DNA of 64,000 nt from Bacillota bacterium (GCA_017459895.1 JAFUCA010000006.1:248001-312000), one strand, 5' to 3'. Positions 43,017 through 52,944 are shown, counted from the stretch's first letter. Notes: generated by a model from the sequence alone, not told the origin. Numbers and translations: made by a program.

Positions 43017-44450
43017 ATGACGAAAAACATTCTGTTTGTCACATCGGAAGCCGTTCCTTTTGTTCATACAGGAGGCCTTGGGGAAGTCGCCACGGCGCTG
43101 CCCAAGAATCTTAACGCCAGAAAGCAAAAGGACATCGACTGCCGGGTCATTCTGCCGCTGTACGGATCCATCGCCGATACTTACCGGGAGCAGATGACGC
43201 TGCTCGGTACCGGATCGGTCCGCCTGGGATGGCGGGAGCAGTACCTGGGGGTGCTGACCATGGATCTGGAGGGAGTGACCTATTATTTTATCGATAACGA
43301 GTACTACTTCAGAAGAGAGGGGCTGTACGGATATTACGACGACTGCGAGCGGTTCGTGTATTTCTCAAAGGCTGTATTTGAGGCTTTGAACATCATCGAC
43401 TTCGTGCCGGACATCATCCACGCCAACGACTGGCAGTGCGCCATGGTGCCGGTATATCAGTTCGCGGTATACCGCAGGGAATTTACGAAGACGATCTTCA
43501 CGATCCACAACATCCAGTATCAGGGTCAGTACGGCAAGGACGTGCTGGGAGACATCGTGGATCTGCCGGAGGAGGCGTTCCATCTGGTGGAATACGATGA
43601 CGATGTCAACCTGATGAAGGGGGCCATCGAGTGCGCCGACATCGTCAGCACCGTCAGCCCGACCTACGCCCGGGAGCTGTCGGATCCGGCCATCGCCTTC
43701 GGGATGGATCCCATCATCCGCAAGAACGAGTACAAGCTGCGGGGGATCCTGAACGGCATCGATACGGACAGCTACAATCCGACGAAGGACAAGGCCATCG
43801 CGAAGACCTTCTCCTTCCGCAGACCGGCGGGCAAGAAGGACTGCCGCCGGGCGCTGCAGGAGGAACTTTCGCTGCCGGTGCGGGAGGACGTGCCGGTCAT
43901 GGCGATGATCACCCGGATGGTGGAAGCGAAGGGTATGGATCTGGTCACCGAATCCATCGACCGGATCCTGGACCGGGATCTGGTCCAGTTCGTGCTGCTG
44001 GGAACCGGCGACGGAGCCTACGAAGAGTTCTTCCGCGGGCTGCAGCAGAGGCATCCGGACCGGTGCTGCTGCATGATCGAGTTTGATCCGGCGAAGTCCC
44101 GCAGGATCTACGCGGGGGCGGATCTGTTCCTGATGCCCTCCAGGATCGAAGCCTGCGGCCTGGCGCAGATGATCTCCTGCCGCTACGGCACGGTGCCCAT
44201 CGTGCGGCAGACGGGAGGTCTGGCCGATTCCATTCAGGACTGCCGTCTGGGCAGGGGGAATGGTTTTGTGTTCAGCGAATACACCGGGGCGGGACTGGAG
44301 GCAGCGGTCAGCGCCGCGGCGGATCTGTACGCGGATCGGGAGGACTGGGACAAGCTGGTCCTCTACGATATGAAGCTGAACTTCGGCTGGAAGATCGCAT
44401 CTCAGGAGTATGTCGAAATGTATGAAAACCTGATGAGAGGAGAAGTATAA
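43017..44450 (+). CDS. glgA: Glycogen synthase (GT5)
   Basis: A 477-residue ADP-glucose-dependent glucosyltransferase elongating glycogen. It has the N-terminal GT5 domain with TSEAVPFVHTGGLGEV and the C-terminal domain with DLFLMPSRIEACGLAQM (the EACGL acceptor motif). The conserved KTGGL motif reads HTGGL here (His in place of the Lys that contacts ADP-glucose in characterised enzymes). AGGAGG precedes the start. glgP follows 7 bp after the stop. Confidence 0.95.
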   Translation: MTKNILFVTSEAVPFVHTGGLGEVATALPKNLNARKQKDIDCRVILPLYGSIADTYREQMTLLGTGSVRLGWREQYLGVLTMDLEGVTYYFIDNEYYFRREGLYGYYDDCERFVYFSKAVFEALNIIDFVPDIIHANDWQCAMVPVYQFAVYRREFTKTIFTIHNIQYQGQYGKDVLGDIVDLPEEAFHLVEYDDDVNLMKGAIECADIVSTVSPTYARELSDPAIAFGMDPIIRKNEYKLRGILNGIDTDSYNPTKDKAIAKTFSFRRPAGKKDCRRALQEELSLPVREDVPVMAMITRMVEAKGMDLVTESIDRILDRDLVQFVLLGTGDGAYEEFFRGLQQRHPDRCCCMIEFDPAKSRRIYAGADLFLMPSRIEACGLAQMISCRYGTVPIVRQTGGLADSIQDCRLGRGNGFVFSEYTGAGLEAAVSAAADLYADREDWDKLVLYDMKLNFGWKIASQEYVEMYENLMRGEV

Positions 44451-44457
44451 ACGGAAG

Positions 44458-46914
44458 ATGAAGTTAGGTAAGAACAAGACAGGTCAGGACAAGATCACGT
44501 TCCGGGAGGATCTGATCGAATGCCTGGAGAACAAGTATCACACCACCTTTGAAGACGCCTCCGCGACGGAGATGTACAAGGCGGTGGCAACGGTGGTGAA
44601 CCAGCAGCTGCTGGAGAAGCGCTGGGAGTTCAACCGCAAGGTCCGCCAGGGACAGCTGGAGAAGCAGGGCCGCAAGAAGGTCTACTACATCAGCATGGAA
44701 TTCCTGATGGGCCAGTCTTTGAAGAACAATCTGTACAACCTGGGAGAAACGGAGATGGTGCGGCAGATCGTCGAGAGCCGCGGCATGGATCTGGAGGAGC
44801 TGTTCGACGAAGAGCCGGACGCGGGTCTGGGCAACGGCGGCCTGGGGCGGCTGGCGGCCTGCTATCTGGCGGCGCTGACCACCTGCGGCTACGATGCCAC
44901 CGGCTTCAGCCTCCGCTACGAATACGGCCTGTTCCGCCAGCATCTGGTGGACGGCTGGCAGGCGGAGATGCCGGACAACTGGCTGCCCGGCGGACGGGTC
45001 TGGCTCAATCCGAGAGAGGATGAGACTTTCAAGGTCGGATTCTACGGCAACTATCACGAATACTGGACGGAGAAGGGTCTCGTCAGCGAGGTCCGGGACC
45101 AGGAGGTCGTGGAGGCCGTTCCCTATGATATGTATGTCAGCGGTGCCGATACCGAAGCGGTGGGCAAGCTGCGTCTGTGGAGATGCCGGGACTCCGAGGG
45201 ATTCGACATGGCGTCCTTTAACAGCGGCGATTTCACCAGAGCTGCCCAGACCAACAACAAGGCGGAGCTGATCACCAAGGTCCTGTACCCGGCGGACAAC
45301 ATCGAGGAGGGCAAGGAACTGCGGCTGAAGCAGCAGTACTTCATGTGCTCGGCCAGCGCACAGAACATCCTGCGGGATCACTACCGCCTGCACCGGACGC
45401 TGGACAACCTTCCCGAGAAGGTCTCCATCCACATCAATGACACCCACCCGGCGCTGATCATCCCGGAGATGATGCGCCTGCTCATCGACGAATACGGCTA
45501 TGACTGGGAACGGGCCTGGACCATCGTCAAGGGCACGGTTTCCTATACCAACCACACGGTTCTGGCGGAGGCTCTTGAGAAGTGGAAGAGCGAGCTGGTC
45601 CACATGATGCTGCCCCGGATCTACGTGATCCTGCAGGAGATCGACCGGCGCTTCCGCATGGAGATGGAGCGCAAGTTCCCGGGGGACGAGGGCAAGATCA
45701 ACTACATGGTGCCCTTCGGCTACGGCGAGATCCGCATGGCGAACCTGTCCATCGTCGGCTCCAGTCACATCAACGGCGTTTCCGGGCTGCATTCGGACAT
45801 CCTGAAGGATGACCTGTTCCACGATTTCTATCTGGCGTATCCCGAGATGTTCACCAATGTGACCAACGGCATCGCCTACCGGCGGTGGCTCTGCCAGTCC
45901 AACCCGGGTCTGGCCAGCCTTTTGGATGAGTGCATCGGAGACGAATACCGGCGGACCCCGGCGAAGCTGGGAGAGTTCATCAAATTCGCGGATGACAGGA
46001 AGGTGATCGAGAAGCTGGACAAGGTGAAGCGGGAGAACAAGGTGCGCTTCGCCGAATACCTGAAGAAGGAGAGCGGCATCGTCATCGATCCGGACGCTAC
46101 GTTCATCACCCAGGCCAAGCGGCTTCACGAGTACAAGCGGCAGCTGCTGAACGCGCTTCACATCATCGCCAGATACAACGAGCTGAAGGACAATCCGGAT
46201 CTGCAGGTGCAGCCGGAGGTCTATCTGTTCGGCGCAAAGTCCGCACCGAACTACTACGTCGCCAAGGACGTGATCCAGCTGATCTGGAGCCTGGGGGAGG
46301 AGATCCGCAAGGATCCGGTCATTTCGAAAAAGCTGCAGGTGGTCTTCCTGGAGAACTACCGGGTTTCCATGGCGGAGAAGCTGATGCCGGCAACGGACAT
46401 TTCCGAGCAGATCTCGCTGGCGGGCAAGGAAGCCAGCGGCACCGGCAACATGAAGATGATGATCAACGGCGCGGTAACCATCGGAACGCTGGACGGAGCC
46501 AATGTCGAGATGCATGAAGCGGTGGGAGATGACAATATCTTCATCTTCGGCCAGAAGGCGGACGAGGTGGAGGCCCACCTGCGGGAGGGCTACGACAGCC
46601 GTCAGTTCTATCAGATGGACCGCGGTCTGAAGGCGGCGGTCGACCGTCTGGACCGGGGATTCAACGGTCACTCCTTCGACTACATCAAGGATTATCTGCT
46701 GAAGCCCACCTACAGCATCGCGGACCCCTACATGTGTCTGTACGATTTCGGCGACTACCGCCGGGCGCATGAGGAGATCCGGGAAGCCTATATGGACCGG
46801 ATGCGCTGGGGCCGCATGTCCATCACCAATATCGCAAAGGCTGAGCGGTTCGCTGCGGACCGCGCGGTGAAGGAATACGCGGACCGGATCTGGGAAACCA
46901 AGCCGGTGGTGTAG
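44458..46914 (+). CDS. glgP: Glycogen/maltodextrin phosphorylase
   Basis: An 818-residue GT35 phosphorylase releasing glucose 1-phosphate from glycogen. It shows YYISMEFLMGQSLKNNL near the N terminus, ALGNGG-type DAGLGNGGLGRLAACYL, and the pyridoxal-phosphate site EASGTGNMKMMINGAVTIGTLDGANVE near the C terminus (Lys of NMK). Full length for the family. It forms a two-gene operon with glgA, pairing synthesis with breakdown, and ends before a strong terminator. The 768-codon open frame on the opposite strand is a shadow of its GC-rich codons. Confidence 0.97.
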   Translation: MKLGKNKTGQDKITFREDLIECLENKYHTTFEDASATEMYKAVATVVNQQLLEKRWEFNRKVRQGQLEKQGRKKVYYISMEFLMGQSLKNNLYNLGETEMVRQIVESRGMDLEELFDEEPDAGLGNGGLGRLAACYLAALTTCGYDATGFSLRYEYGLFRQHLVDGWQAEMPDNWLPGGRVWLNPREDETFKVGFYGNYHEYWTEKGLVSEVRDQEVVEAVPYDMYVSGADTEAVGKLRLWRCRDSEGFDMASFNSGDFTRAAQTNNKAELITKVLYPADNIEEGKELRLKQQYFMCSASAQNILRDHYRLHRTLDNLPEKVSIHINDTHPALIIPEMMRLLIDEYGYDWERAWTIVKGTVSYTNHTVLAEALEKWKSELVHMMLPRIYVILQEIDRRFRMEMERKFPGDEGKINYMVPFGYGEIRMANLSIVGSSHINGVSGLHSDILKDDLFHDFYLAYPEMFTNVTNGIAYRRWLCQSNPGLASLLDECIGDEYRRTPAKLGEFIKFADDRKVIEKLDKVKRENKVRFAEYLKKESGIVIDPDATFITQAKRLHEYKRQLLNALHIIARYNELKDNPDLQVQPEVYLFGAKSAPNYYVAKDVIQLIWSLGEEIRKDPVISKKLQVVFLENYRVSMAEKLMPATDISEQISLAGKEASGTGNMKMMINGAVTIGTLDGANVEMHEAVGDDNIFIFGQKADEVEAHLREGYDSRQFYQMDRGLKAAVDRLDRGFNGHSFDYIKDYLLKPTYSIADPYMCLYDFGDYRRAHEEIREAYMDRMRWGRMSITNIAKAERFAADRAVKEYADRIWETKPVV

Positions 46915-46962
46915 GACGGAGCATTTTTACGAGGACAGGGCAGAATGAATGCATAAACAACG

Positions 46963-46999
46963 CGAGGTAGTACAAATGTACTACCTCGTGAGTCTTTTT
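46963..46999 (+). terminator. Terminator of glgA-glgP
   Basis: CGAGGTAGTAC (46963-46973) and GTACTACCTCG (46978-46988) form a perfect 11-bp stem with an AAAT loop, followed by TGAGTC and five T. The stem contains GGTAGTAC, similar to array C and D words, but is a single hairpin. Confidence 0.88.
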
Positions 47000-47046
47000 G
47001 GTAGAGTAGTCAGCCTTACCTGCGGATGATGTCCTCCCGGCCAGCG

Positions 47047-48087
47047 TCATGCAGTATGGACAGGATTCACGTTTGCCGTCTCAATGATCTCCGAGATCTT
47101 CACCGGGCGGTGCTCCTTCATCGAGAGGGTCGCAGCTGCGGCCATCAGCACCGGGGGCAGTCCATCCTCCCCGTTGACCTCGGGCCCTGTCCCTGTCTCC
47201 AGCGCACGGGCGAAGGACTGCATCTCGGAGATGAATGCCTGGGTATACCGGTCGAACATCACCCGGTGCATGGGAGCGCTGCAGGTGCTGTCCGCAGTCA
47301 GAATGCGGGCAGTGTGCAGGACGTCATTATCGTTGAAAGCCATGCCCCGGGAGCCGAACACCTCCACCCTCTGGTCATAGCCGTAGACCGCCTGACGGCT
47401 GTTGTCGATCATTCCGATGGCGCCGTTCTCGAAGCGAAGCATGACGGCAGCGGTATCGACATCGCCGGCTTCTCCGATGGCCGGATCCACAAGAACAGAT
47501 CCCCAGGCCTGGACCTCTGTGACCTCACAGCCTGCCAGGAACCGTGCCATATCGAAGTCATGGATCATCATATCGTAGAAAATCCCACCAGATACTTTCA
47601 CGTAGTCGATGGATGGCGGCTCCGGATCCCGGGAACTGATCCTGATCAGATTCACATCTCCGACACTGCCGGAGCGAACCATATCGTACACCGCCCGATG
47701 ATTATGATCAAAGCGGCGGCAGAAACCGATCTGAAGAATGACACCGGCGTTTTCCGCGGCATCGATGGCTTCCCGCACCCGAGCAAGATCATAATCGACA
47801 GGCTTCTCACAGAAGATGTGTTTGCCGGCCTTTGCGGCTTCAATGATGTATTCTGCGTGGGTGTTCGTTGAGGAGCAGATGATAACCGCATCGATATCGG
47901 GATCGTCAAAGATCTCCCGGGCGTCCGTGGTGACTTTCGGGATATGGTGCTGCCGTGCAAAGGCTGTGATTTCTTCGTTCAGCATCGGATCCGCCAATGC
48001 AGTGATATTGATCTGCGGAACAGAAGATGTGATGTTTCTGATATGAACCCTGCCGATCCTGCCGGCTCCGATGATTCCAGTGTTCAT
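47047..48087 (-). CDS. iolG: Inositol 2-dehydrogenase (Gfo/Idh/MocA)
   Basis: A 346-residue NAD-dependent dehydrogenase oxidising myo-inositol to scyllo-inosose, first step of both inositol routes. It shows the N-terminal Rossmann GAGRIGRVHIRNI, FCEKPVDYDL with the catalytic Lys, and DMMIHDFDMARFLAGCE with the substrate-site Asp/His. Its place as last gene of a minus-strand iol operon (iolE, iolD, iolB upstream) supports the name. The product could feed iolE or the IolM/IolN route across the regulator genes. Confidence 0.92.
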   Translation of the reverse strand: MNTGIIGAGRIGRVHIRNITSSVPQINITALADPMLNEEITAFARQHHIPKVTTDAREIFDDPDIDAVIICSSTNTHAEYIIEAAKAGKHIFCEKPVDYDLARVREAIDAAENAGVILQIGFCRRFDHNHRAVYDMVRSGSVGDVNLIRISSRDPEPPSIDYVKVSGGIFYDMMIHDFDMARFLAGCEVTEVQAWGSVLVDPAIGEAGDVDTAAVMLRFENGAIGMIDNSRQAVYGYDQRVEVFGSRGMAFNDNDVLHTARILTADSTCSAPMHRVMFDRYTQAFISEMQSFARALETGTGPEVNGEDGLPPVLMAAAATLSMKEHRPVKISEIIETANVNPVHTA

Positions 48088-48165
48088 GGGAATGCTCCTT
48101 TCGTGGTAAAAAATTCATCGCGGTAGTACTTTTTGAATTGACGATGTACGGCCTTTCCTCACTGG

Positions 48166-49002
48166 TCAGCCGTTCCATATCTGATCGTTCGCATCCTCTG
48201 CCAGGAGCCATTCGTGTTCCGAAACATCGATGCGGGTCTTGAGCCAGGGATCTTCCTCCAGATGCCGGATCCCCCATAGGTAGCACATGGCGTATCCCGG
48301 AGCAGCCACCTGGGAATGAAATCCGTGGTTGATAACGGTGAGTCCATTATTCTCCACTTGATAGACTTCTCCGTTGGCAAAGCCGGCTCCGAACCCCTGT
48401 GGCCGGTCGAACCGGTAGAAGTATACCTCCGGCTGCGGATGATAGTGCGGCGGATAGGAGGACCACTTTCCCGGATAGTTCAGAACTTCTCCCAGAACCA
48501 TGTTGGAGAAGGGGGCGTTGTCGTGGTCAAAGAACGTTTTGATCTGCCGTTCCATACAGCCCTGCAGTTCGCCCTGCCCTCCGGCGTGTTGGACCTGAAT
48601 GTCCTCCGGACGGTAGAGCACCGGTTCGTAGGGAACGTCATTGAAGGTCTTCTGCAGATACAGTTCCGCAGGGGAGACGGCGGTCAATTCGATCCTGGCT
48701 GCAGCGGGAGCCAGAAGGCAGGTGGCTTCGTCCCGGAACATGTCCCGGCGGGAGCATCGGACGGAACGCGAAGCGGATGCTCCCGCCGTGCTCCGCGCAG
48801 CGTCAATGCCATGGAGCGACCAGGAAATCGTGACCTCTCCGTTCAGAAGACAGACGGCACATTCCTTTTCGTTTTCCTGAACAATGTAGCGCTCTCCGGC
48901 TTCCAGAACCAGGATGCCAACATCCATCTGTGTCCCCAGATCATCACGATCGGAATCGATATAGGCGTTATAGCCGGGTTTCAGTACTCTGTGAATGTAC
49001 AT
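48166..49002 (-). CDS. iolB: 5-deoxy-glucuronate isomerase
   Basis: A 278-residue cupin-fold isomerase converting 5-deoxy-D-glucuronate to 2-deoxy-5-keto-gluconate. It has the family metal-binding pattern SSYPPHYHPQPEVYFYRF and GFHSQVAAPGYAMCYLWGI. I chose the ATG at 49002 (MYIHRVLKPG), preceded by AAGGAAC; upstream codons in frame are the end of iolD and its spacer. A short Ser/Ala-rich loop (residues 75-88) is slightly unusual. It lies 31 bp after iolD. Confidence 0.94.
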   Translation of the reverse strand: MYIHRVLKPGYNAYIDSDRDDLGTQMDVGILVLEAGERYIVQENEKECAVCLLNGEVTISWSLHGIDAARSTAGASASRSVRCSRRDMFRDEATCLLAPAAARIELTAVSPAELYLQKTFNDVPYEPVLYRPEDIQVQHAGGQGELQGCMERQIKTFFDHDNAPFSNMVLGEVLNYPGKWSSYPPHYHPQPEVYFYRFDRPQGFGAGFANGEVYQVENNGLTVINHGFHSQVAAPGYAMCYLWGIRHLEEDPWLKTRIDVSEHEWLLAEDANDQIWNG

Positions 49003-49033
49003 TCGTTGTTCCTTTCTGATACAGACTGGTCTG

Positions 49034-50965
49034 CTAGTACTTTCTGGCCTGCCGCCGGTGATCCAGAACGTCTTCCAATGCGGCTTTTCCGGCAGCGCTG
49101 TCCGTTTCTTCTGCGATGCCGATGTTCCACCAGCTTTCATATCCGTCGGTCATGGTCTTGGGGACGATCTTTAGATGGAACAGGCAGGGCAGACTCTGGC
49201 CGCGGGCGTCCCGGACGGCATTCTCAAACTCCTCCAGATTCCGGCAGGTATAGGCCTTGAAGCCATAGCCGGAGGCGATCATCGCAAAGTCGACGGGGAT
49301 CAGATCTCCGGCAAGATGCCCCGCATCATCCCGATACCGGAATTCGGTGGCAATGCTGCCCACACCGTTGGACATCTGAAGATTGTTGATGCAGCCGAAA
49401 CCGCAGTTATCAAAGATGAGGAGATTGGTCTTCACACCTTCCTGCAGGGTGGTCATGATCTCACTGTGGAGCATCTGGAAGCTGCCATCGCCCAGCACGG
49501 CGTAGACCTCGCGGTCCGGCTGTGCCAGTTTCGCACCCAAGGCGGCTGCGACTTCATATCCCATGCAGGAATAGCCGTACTCTGCATGGTAGGTATCCTT
49601 CACATTCGTAGTCCAGAGTCTCTGCAAATCGCTGGGAAGGCTGCCGCCGGCGGTGACCAGGATGGCGTCATCATCGATGATCTGCCGCAGACGGCAGAGA
49701 ACAGCGGTCTGTGTTAGGGAACTGCCGGTGAGTTTTCGATACTCAGGAATGGTCCGGGGGTCCCGGGCAGTGACTTCTGGCTCGAAGGCATCGCTGTCAC
49801 AGATCAGCCCGGCCAGCCTTTGCACCTCCTGAAGCCAGGCGGTTTTGGCGTCCCGGATCTCGTTTCTCCATGCGCTTCGATAACCGATTTCCTTCAGGAG
49901 CCGGGAGAGCCCTGTGACACCCATCAGAGCGTCGCCGACGGCTTTCACCGCGTCCATCTTGTACGCATGGTAACGGTTGATGTTGATGGTGACGAAACGG
50001 ACATCGGGATTTCGGAACTGCCATTTGGAGCCGGTGGTGAAGTCCTCCAGACGCGTGCCGATGGCGATGACACAGTCTGCCTTCTTCGCGATCCGGTTGG
50101 CAGCCAGTGTGCCGGTGGTGCCGATTCCCCCAAGACACATGAGGCTGTCACTGCTGCAGGCGCTCTTCCCTGCCTGGGTCTCCCCGAAGGGAATGCTGTA
50201 TCGCTCACAGAATTTCTGAACAGCGGCGCCTGCTTCGGAGTACTTCACGCCTCCGCCCACGATGACCAGAGGGTGACGGCTTCCGCTGACCACGGAGGCG
50301 ATGTCGTGAAGTTCTTCCTCCACCGGGGCCGGACGGGTGATGCGGTGCACGCGCCTCTTAAAGAAGTCCTCCGGATAATCATAAGCTTCTCCCTCTACGT
50401 CCTGGCAGAGCGCAATGCAGACGGCGCCTGTCTCGGCGGGATCCGTCAGTACACGCATGGCATTGATCAAAGCGGTCATCAGATGCTCTGGACGGGTGAT
50501 GCGGTCCCAGTATTTGCAGACGGGACGGAAGGCGTCGTTGGTGGTGACGGCGAGAGAGAAACTCTGTTCCAGCTGCTGCAGCACGGGATCCGGCTGCCGA
50601 CTGGCAAAGGTATCCGCAGGAAAGAGCAGCAGGGGGATATTGTTCACGGTAGCCGTAGCAGCGGCGGTGACCATATTGGCTGCCCCCGGCCCTACTGAGG
50701 AAGCACAGGCGATGATCCTGCGGCGGTTGTTTTGCTTCGCGAAGCCGATGGCCATATGGCACATGCCCTGTTCATTTCTTCCCTGGAACAGCTTCAGCTG
50801 TCCCGGATCCTGATCCATGGCCTGGCCGATGCCCAGGGCGATACCGTGACCGAAGATCGTGCTGATTCCTTCCACGAACTTCATTTCCCGTCCGTCGAAG
50901 GATATGTACTGGTGATCCAGGAACCGAACCAGTGCCTGGGCGACCGTCATTCGAATCGTACTCAT
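49034..50965 (-). CDS. iolD: Trihydroxycyclohexane-dione hydrolase, TPP-dependent
   Basis: A 643-residue thiamine-diphosphate enzyme that opens the ring of 3D-trihydroxycyclohexane-1,2-dione to 5-deoxy-glucuronate. The N-terminal TPP domain has the IFGHGIALGIGQAMDQ stretch with EQGMCHMAIGFAKQ. The C-terminal domain carries the GDGSFQMLHSEI to NCGFGCINNLQ diphosphate-binding motif. Length is normal for IolD. An exact copy of the 11-bp word at 49813 is read as VQRLA. It lies between iolE and iolB in the operon. Confidence 0.95.
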   Translation of the reverse strand: MSTIRMTVAQALVRFLDHQYISFDGREMKFVEGISTIFGHGIALGIGQAMDQDPGQLKLFQGRNEQGMCHMAIGFAKQNNRRRIIACASSVGPGAANMVTAAATATVNNIPLLLFPADTFASRQPDPVLQQLEQSFSLAVTTNDAFRPVCKYWDRITRPEHLMTALINAMRVLTDPAETGAVCIALCQDVEGEAYDYPEDFFKRRVHRITRPAPVEEELHDIASVVSGSRHPLVIVGGGVKYSEAGAAVQKFCERYSIPFGETQAGKSACSSDSLMCLGGIGTTGTLAANRIAKKADCVIAIGTRLEDFTTGSKWQFRNPDVRFVTININRYHAYKMDAVKAVGDALMGVTGLSRLLKEIGYRSAWRNEIRDAKTAWLQEVQRLAGLICDSDAFEPEVTARDPRTIPEYRKLTGSSLTQTAVLCRLRQIIDDDAILVTAGGSLPSDLQRLWTTNVKDTYHAEYGYSCMGYEVAAALGAKLAQPDREVYAVLGDGSFQMLHSEIMTTLQEGVKTNLLIFDNCGFGCINNLQMSNGVGSIATEFRYRDDAGHLAGDLIPVDFAMIASGYGFKAYTCRNLEEFENAVRDARGQSLPCLFHLKIVPKTMTDGYESWWNIGIAEETDSAAGKAALEDVLDHRRQARKY

Positions 50966-51028
50966 TGAGATATCTCCTTCCTGATGGTGTATTTGGATGC
51001 TGACCCGTTCAGACGGGTCGTGTGCTCA

Positions 51029-51928
51029 TCAGATGCCGGCGTGTTCCCGGAGAAACGCACGGGCCATCAGCGCGTATTTCAGGGGATCTGCAAAAGCTGG
51101 ATCCTGCTCTGCTTCCACCAGCAGCCATCCTTCATAACCGGATTCCTCCAGCAGACGAAAGACAGCCCCGAAGTCGGTATCTCCGTCGCCGGGGACGGTG
51201 AAGACGCCGCGGCGTATGGCATCGAGAAAGCTGAGATGCTCATCTCTGGCAGCAGCCAGAATCCCAAGGCGAAGATCCTTCAGGTGCACATGGCCGATGC
51301 GATCAGGGAACTTCCGCAGAATGAACAGGGGGTCTTCACCTGCAAAGGTGAAGTGTCCGGTATCATAGCAGAGTGACACCAGTGCCGGATCCGTCCGTTC
51401 CAACAGGCGCGCTGTTTCCGCTGCGGTCTGGATCACGGTCCCCATATGGTGGTGATAGCAGAGGCGAATACCAGCTTTTGCAGAAATCTGCCCTAACTGG
51501 TTCAGACCCTGGCTCAGCTGATCCCATTCCTCCTCGGTCATGATATGCCGGTGATCATCCAGAATGGGCAGATCGCTTTTTCCCTGGATGCTGAAGCTCT
51601 GCTCACTGACATTGATGCGACGGGCACCGACGGCGGCGAGAAAGGTAAGCGTTTCCTGAAATGACGCTTTATTCTCCGCATAAGACTTCGTAAGGAGAAA
51701 GGAACTGAACCAGCAGCTGGCGACCTGAAGGCCCCGCAGCTGCAGAGCGCGGCCCAGAATCTGTGGATCTTTAGGGAATTTATTGCCGATTTCGCAGCCT
51801 GTGAATCCTGCCAGAGCCATTTCACTGACGGTCTGGGCGAAAGTGTTCTCCGCCCCCAGTTCCGGCATGTCGTCGTTGCACCAGGCGATGGGCGCGATGC
51901 CGGGGAAGACTTTTTTTGGATCAAACAT
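51029..51928 (-). CDS. iolE: Myo-inosose-2 dehydratase
   Basis: A 299-residue TIM-barrel dehydratase acting on scyllo-inosose to give the IolD substrate. It shows GIAPIAWCNDDMPELG at the N terminus, CYHHHMGTVIQ and CYDTGHFTFAGEDP metal-site motifs, and HVHLKDLR. Family members begin MFDxxKVxxGIAPI, so I chose the ATG at 51928 (GAGG 11 bp upstream). An ATG at 51952 would add eight residues. GCAAAAGCTGG-type variants of the scattered word are at 51090 and 51471. Confidence 0.94.
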   Translation of the reverse strand: MFDPKKVFPGIAPIAWCNDDMPELGAENTFAQTVSEMALAGFTGCEIGNKFPKDPQILGRALQLRGLQVASCWFSSFLLTKSYAENKASFQETLTFLAAVGARRINVSEQSFSIQGKSDLPILDDHRHIMTEEEWDQLSQGLNQLGQISAKAGIRLCYHHHMGTVIQTAAETARLLERTDPALVSLCYDTGHFTFAGEDPLFILRKFPDRIGHVHLKDLRLGILAAARDEHLSFLDAIRRGVFTVPGDGDTDFGAVFRLLEESGYEGWLLVEAEQDPAFADPLKYALMARAFLREHAGI

Positions 51929-51983
51929 AGAAGGATACCTCACATCATACATTTCCAGCCCGATTGATCAAGGCTCTTTCTCA

Positions 51984-52772
51984 TTAGCGGAACAGGTCCA
52001 TGATGGCCCTGGAAGCAGTCTGACTGTCCGATACCGGCAGCAGCTCGCAGCCGATGTATCCCTGGTACCCCAGATGCTCAAGATGGCGAATTACATTGCG
52101 GTAGTTGATCTCTCCGGTTCCGGGTTCATGGCGGCCGGGAGCATCTGCGATATGGATGTGGCCGATGGTGTCGAGGCAGGTGTCGATGGTGTCGCAGATG
52201 GATCCCTCGTTATTCAGCTGCATGTGATATGCATCGTAAAGGATCCGGACTCTGGGAGAATCGATCAGCCGTATCATGTCCGCTGCCATGGCGGTGGAGC
52301 GCAGGAAGTTGCCGGGATGATCCGTGGTCACGTTAAGTGCCTCCAGATTGCAGGTGACACCGGCGCTCTCTGCCAGCCTGCGCACATCCAGAAGCATGTC
52401 GTACATGCTGCACAGTTTTGTAGTAAAAGACAGATCATCGCAGGAATCCAGAACGACTCCGCCTTCCCCCAGACCATTGGAATGGATTGTGACCGATTCC
52501 GCTCCTATGGAGACTGCGGCGTCCAGAGACTGCTTCAGAAAGTCCAGATAACGTTTCTTATGCGTAGGGTCGATCAGAGAAAACTCCGCGTCACCGTTGA
52601 ATCCGCTGATGCCGATGCCGGCATCCTCCGCCAGGCGGCGGATTTGTGGCAGATCCTTATCGGTCCAGCTCCAGAATTCTATGAGATCAAATCCCGCTTT
52701 CTTCGCGGCTTCGAAGCGGGCTTCCCAGGGAAGCTCGGTAAAAATGGTCTCGATACATGCAGTCACTTTCAT
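51984..52772 (-). CDS. Hydroxypyruvate isomerase-like TIM-barrel protein
   Basis: A 262-residue sugar isomerase of the AP endonuclease-2/xylose-isomerase-like fold. The motifs NLEALN, ILYDAYHMQ, HIADAPGRHEPGTGEINY and YIGCELLP match hydroxypyruvate isomerase and 2-oxo-tetronate isomerase (Hyi/OtnI), including the metal-binding Glu and His. As first gene of the iol operon it may act as an inosose isomerase (IolI/IolH-like role), but the sequence is closer to Hyi. I chose ATG 52772 with AAGGAGG upstream. It has its own promoter and LacI operator. Confidence 0.85.
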   Translation of the reverse strand: MKVTACIETIFTELPWEARFEAAKKAGFDLIEFWSWTDKDLPQIRRLAEDAGIGISGFNGDAEFSLIDPTHKKRYLDFLKQSLDAAVSIGAESVTIHSNGLGEGGVVLDSCDDLSFTTKLCSMYDMLLDVRRLAESAGVTCNLEALNVTTDHPGNFLRSTAMAADMIRLIDSPRVRILYDAYHMQLNNEGSICDTIDTCLDTIGHIHIADAPGRHEPGTGEINYRNVIRHLEHLGYQGYIGCELLPVSDSQTASRAIMDLFR

Positions 52773-52838
52773 TATGGTATGGCCTCCTTCATGATGGATT
52801 TCCTGTGATTGCGAAAGAAAATCGTTGAAAATTCGTAT

Positions 52839-52898
52839 GAGTGCACGTGCACGCAAATCCAACGACAAAACAATAGACCATTATGGGAAAAAAGTCAA
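52839..52898 (-). promoter_or_regulatory. Promoter and LacI operator of the iol operon
   Basis: On the minus strand TTGACT (52898-52893), a 17-bp spacer and TATTGT (52875-52870) form the promoter. The palindromic operator GAGTGCACGTGCACGC lies at 52839-52854, at about the +10 region, where a bound repressor would block transcription. The same 16-bp site recurs at 54122. Confidence 0.82.
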
Positions 52899-52944
52899 TA
52901 GTTTTTTAAAGAACAAATTGAAGGAGATTGCCCGAAAAAAAGAA

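Noticed and set aside
44464-46770. Long minus-strand open frame (768 codons) opposite glgP
   Set aside because: Shadow of a highly biased coding gene; its translation is rich in His, Leu and Val repeats without recognisable motifs.
46963-46999. Fifth half-site array (GGTAGTAC/GTACTACC)
   Set aside because: Only one hairpin with a 4-base loop and T run; it is an ordinary terminator.
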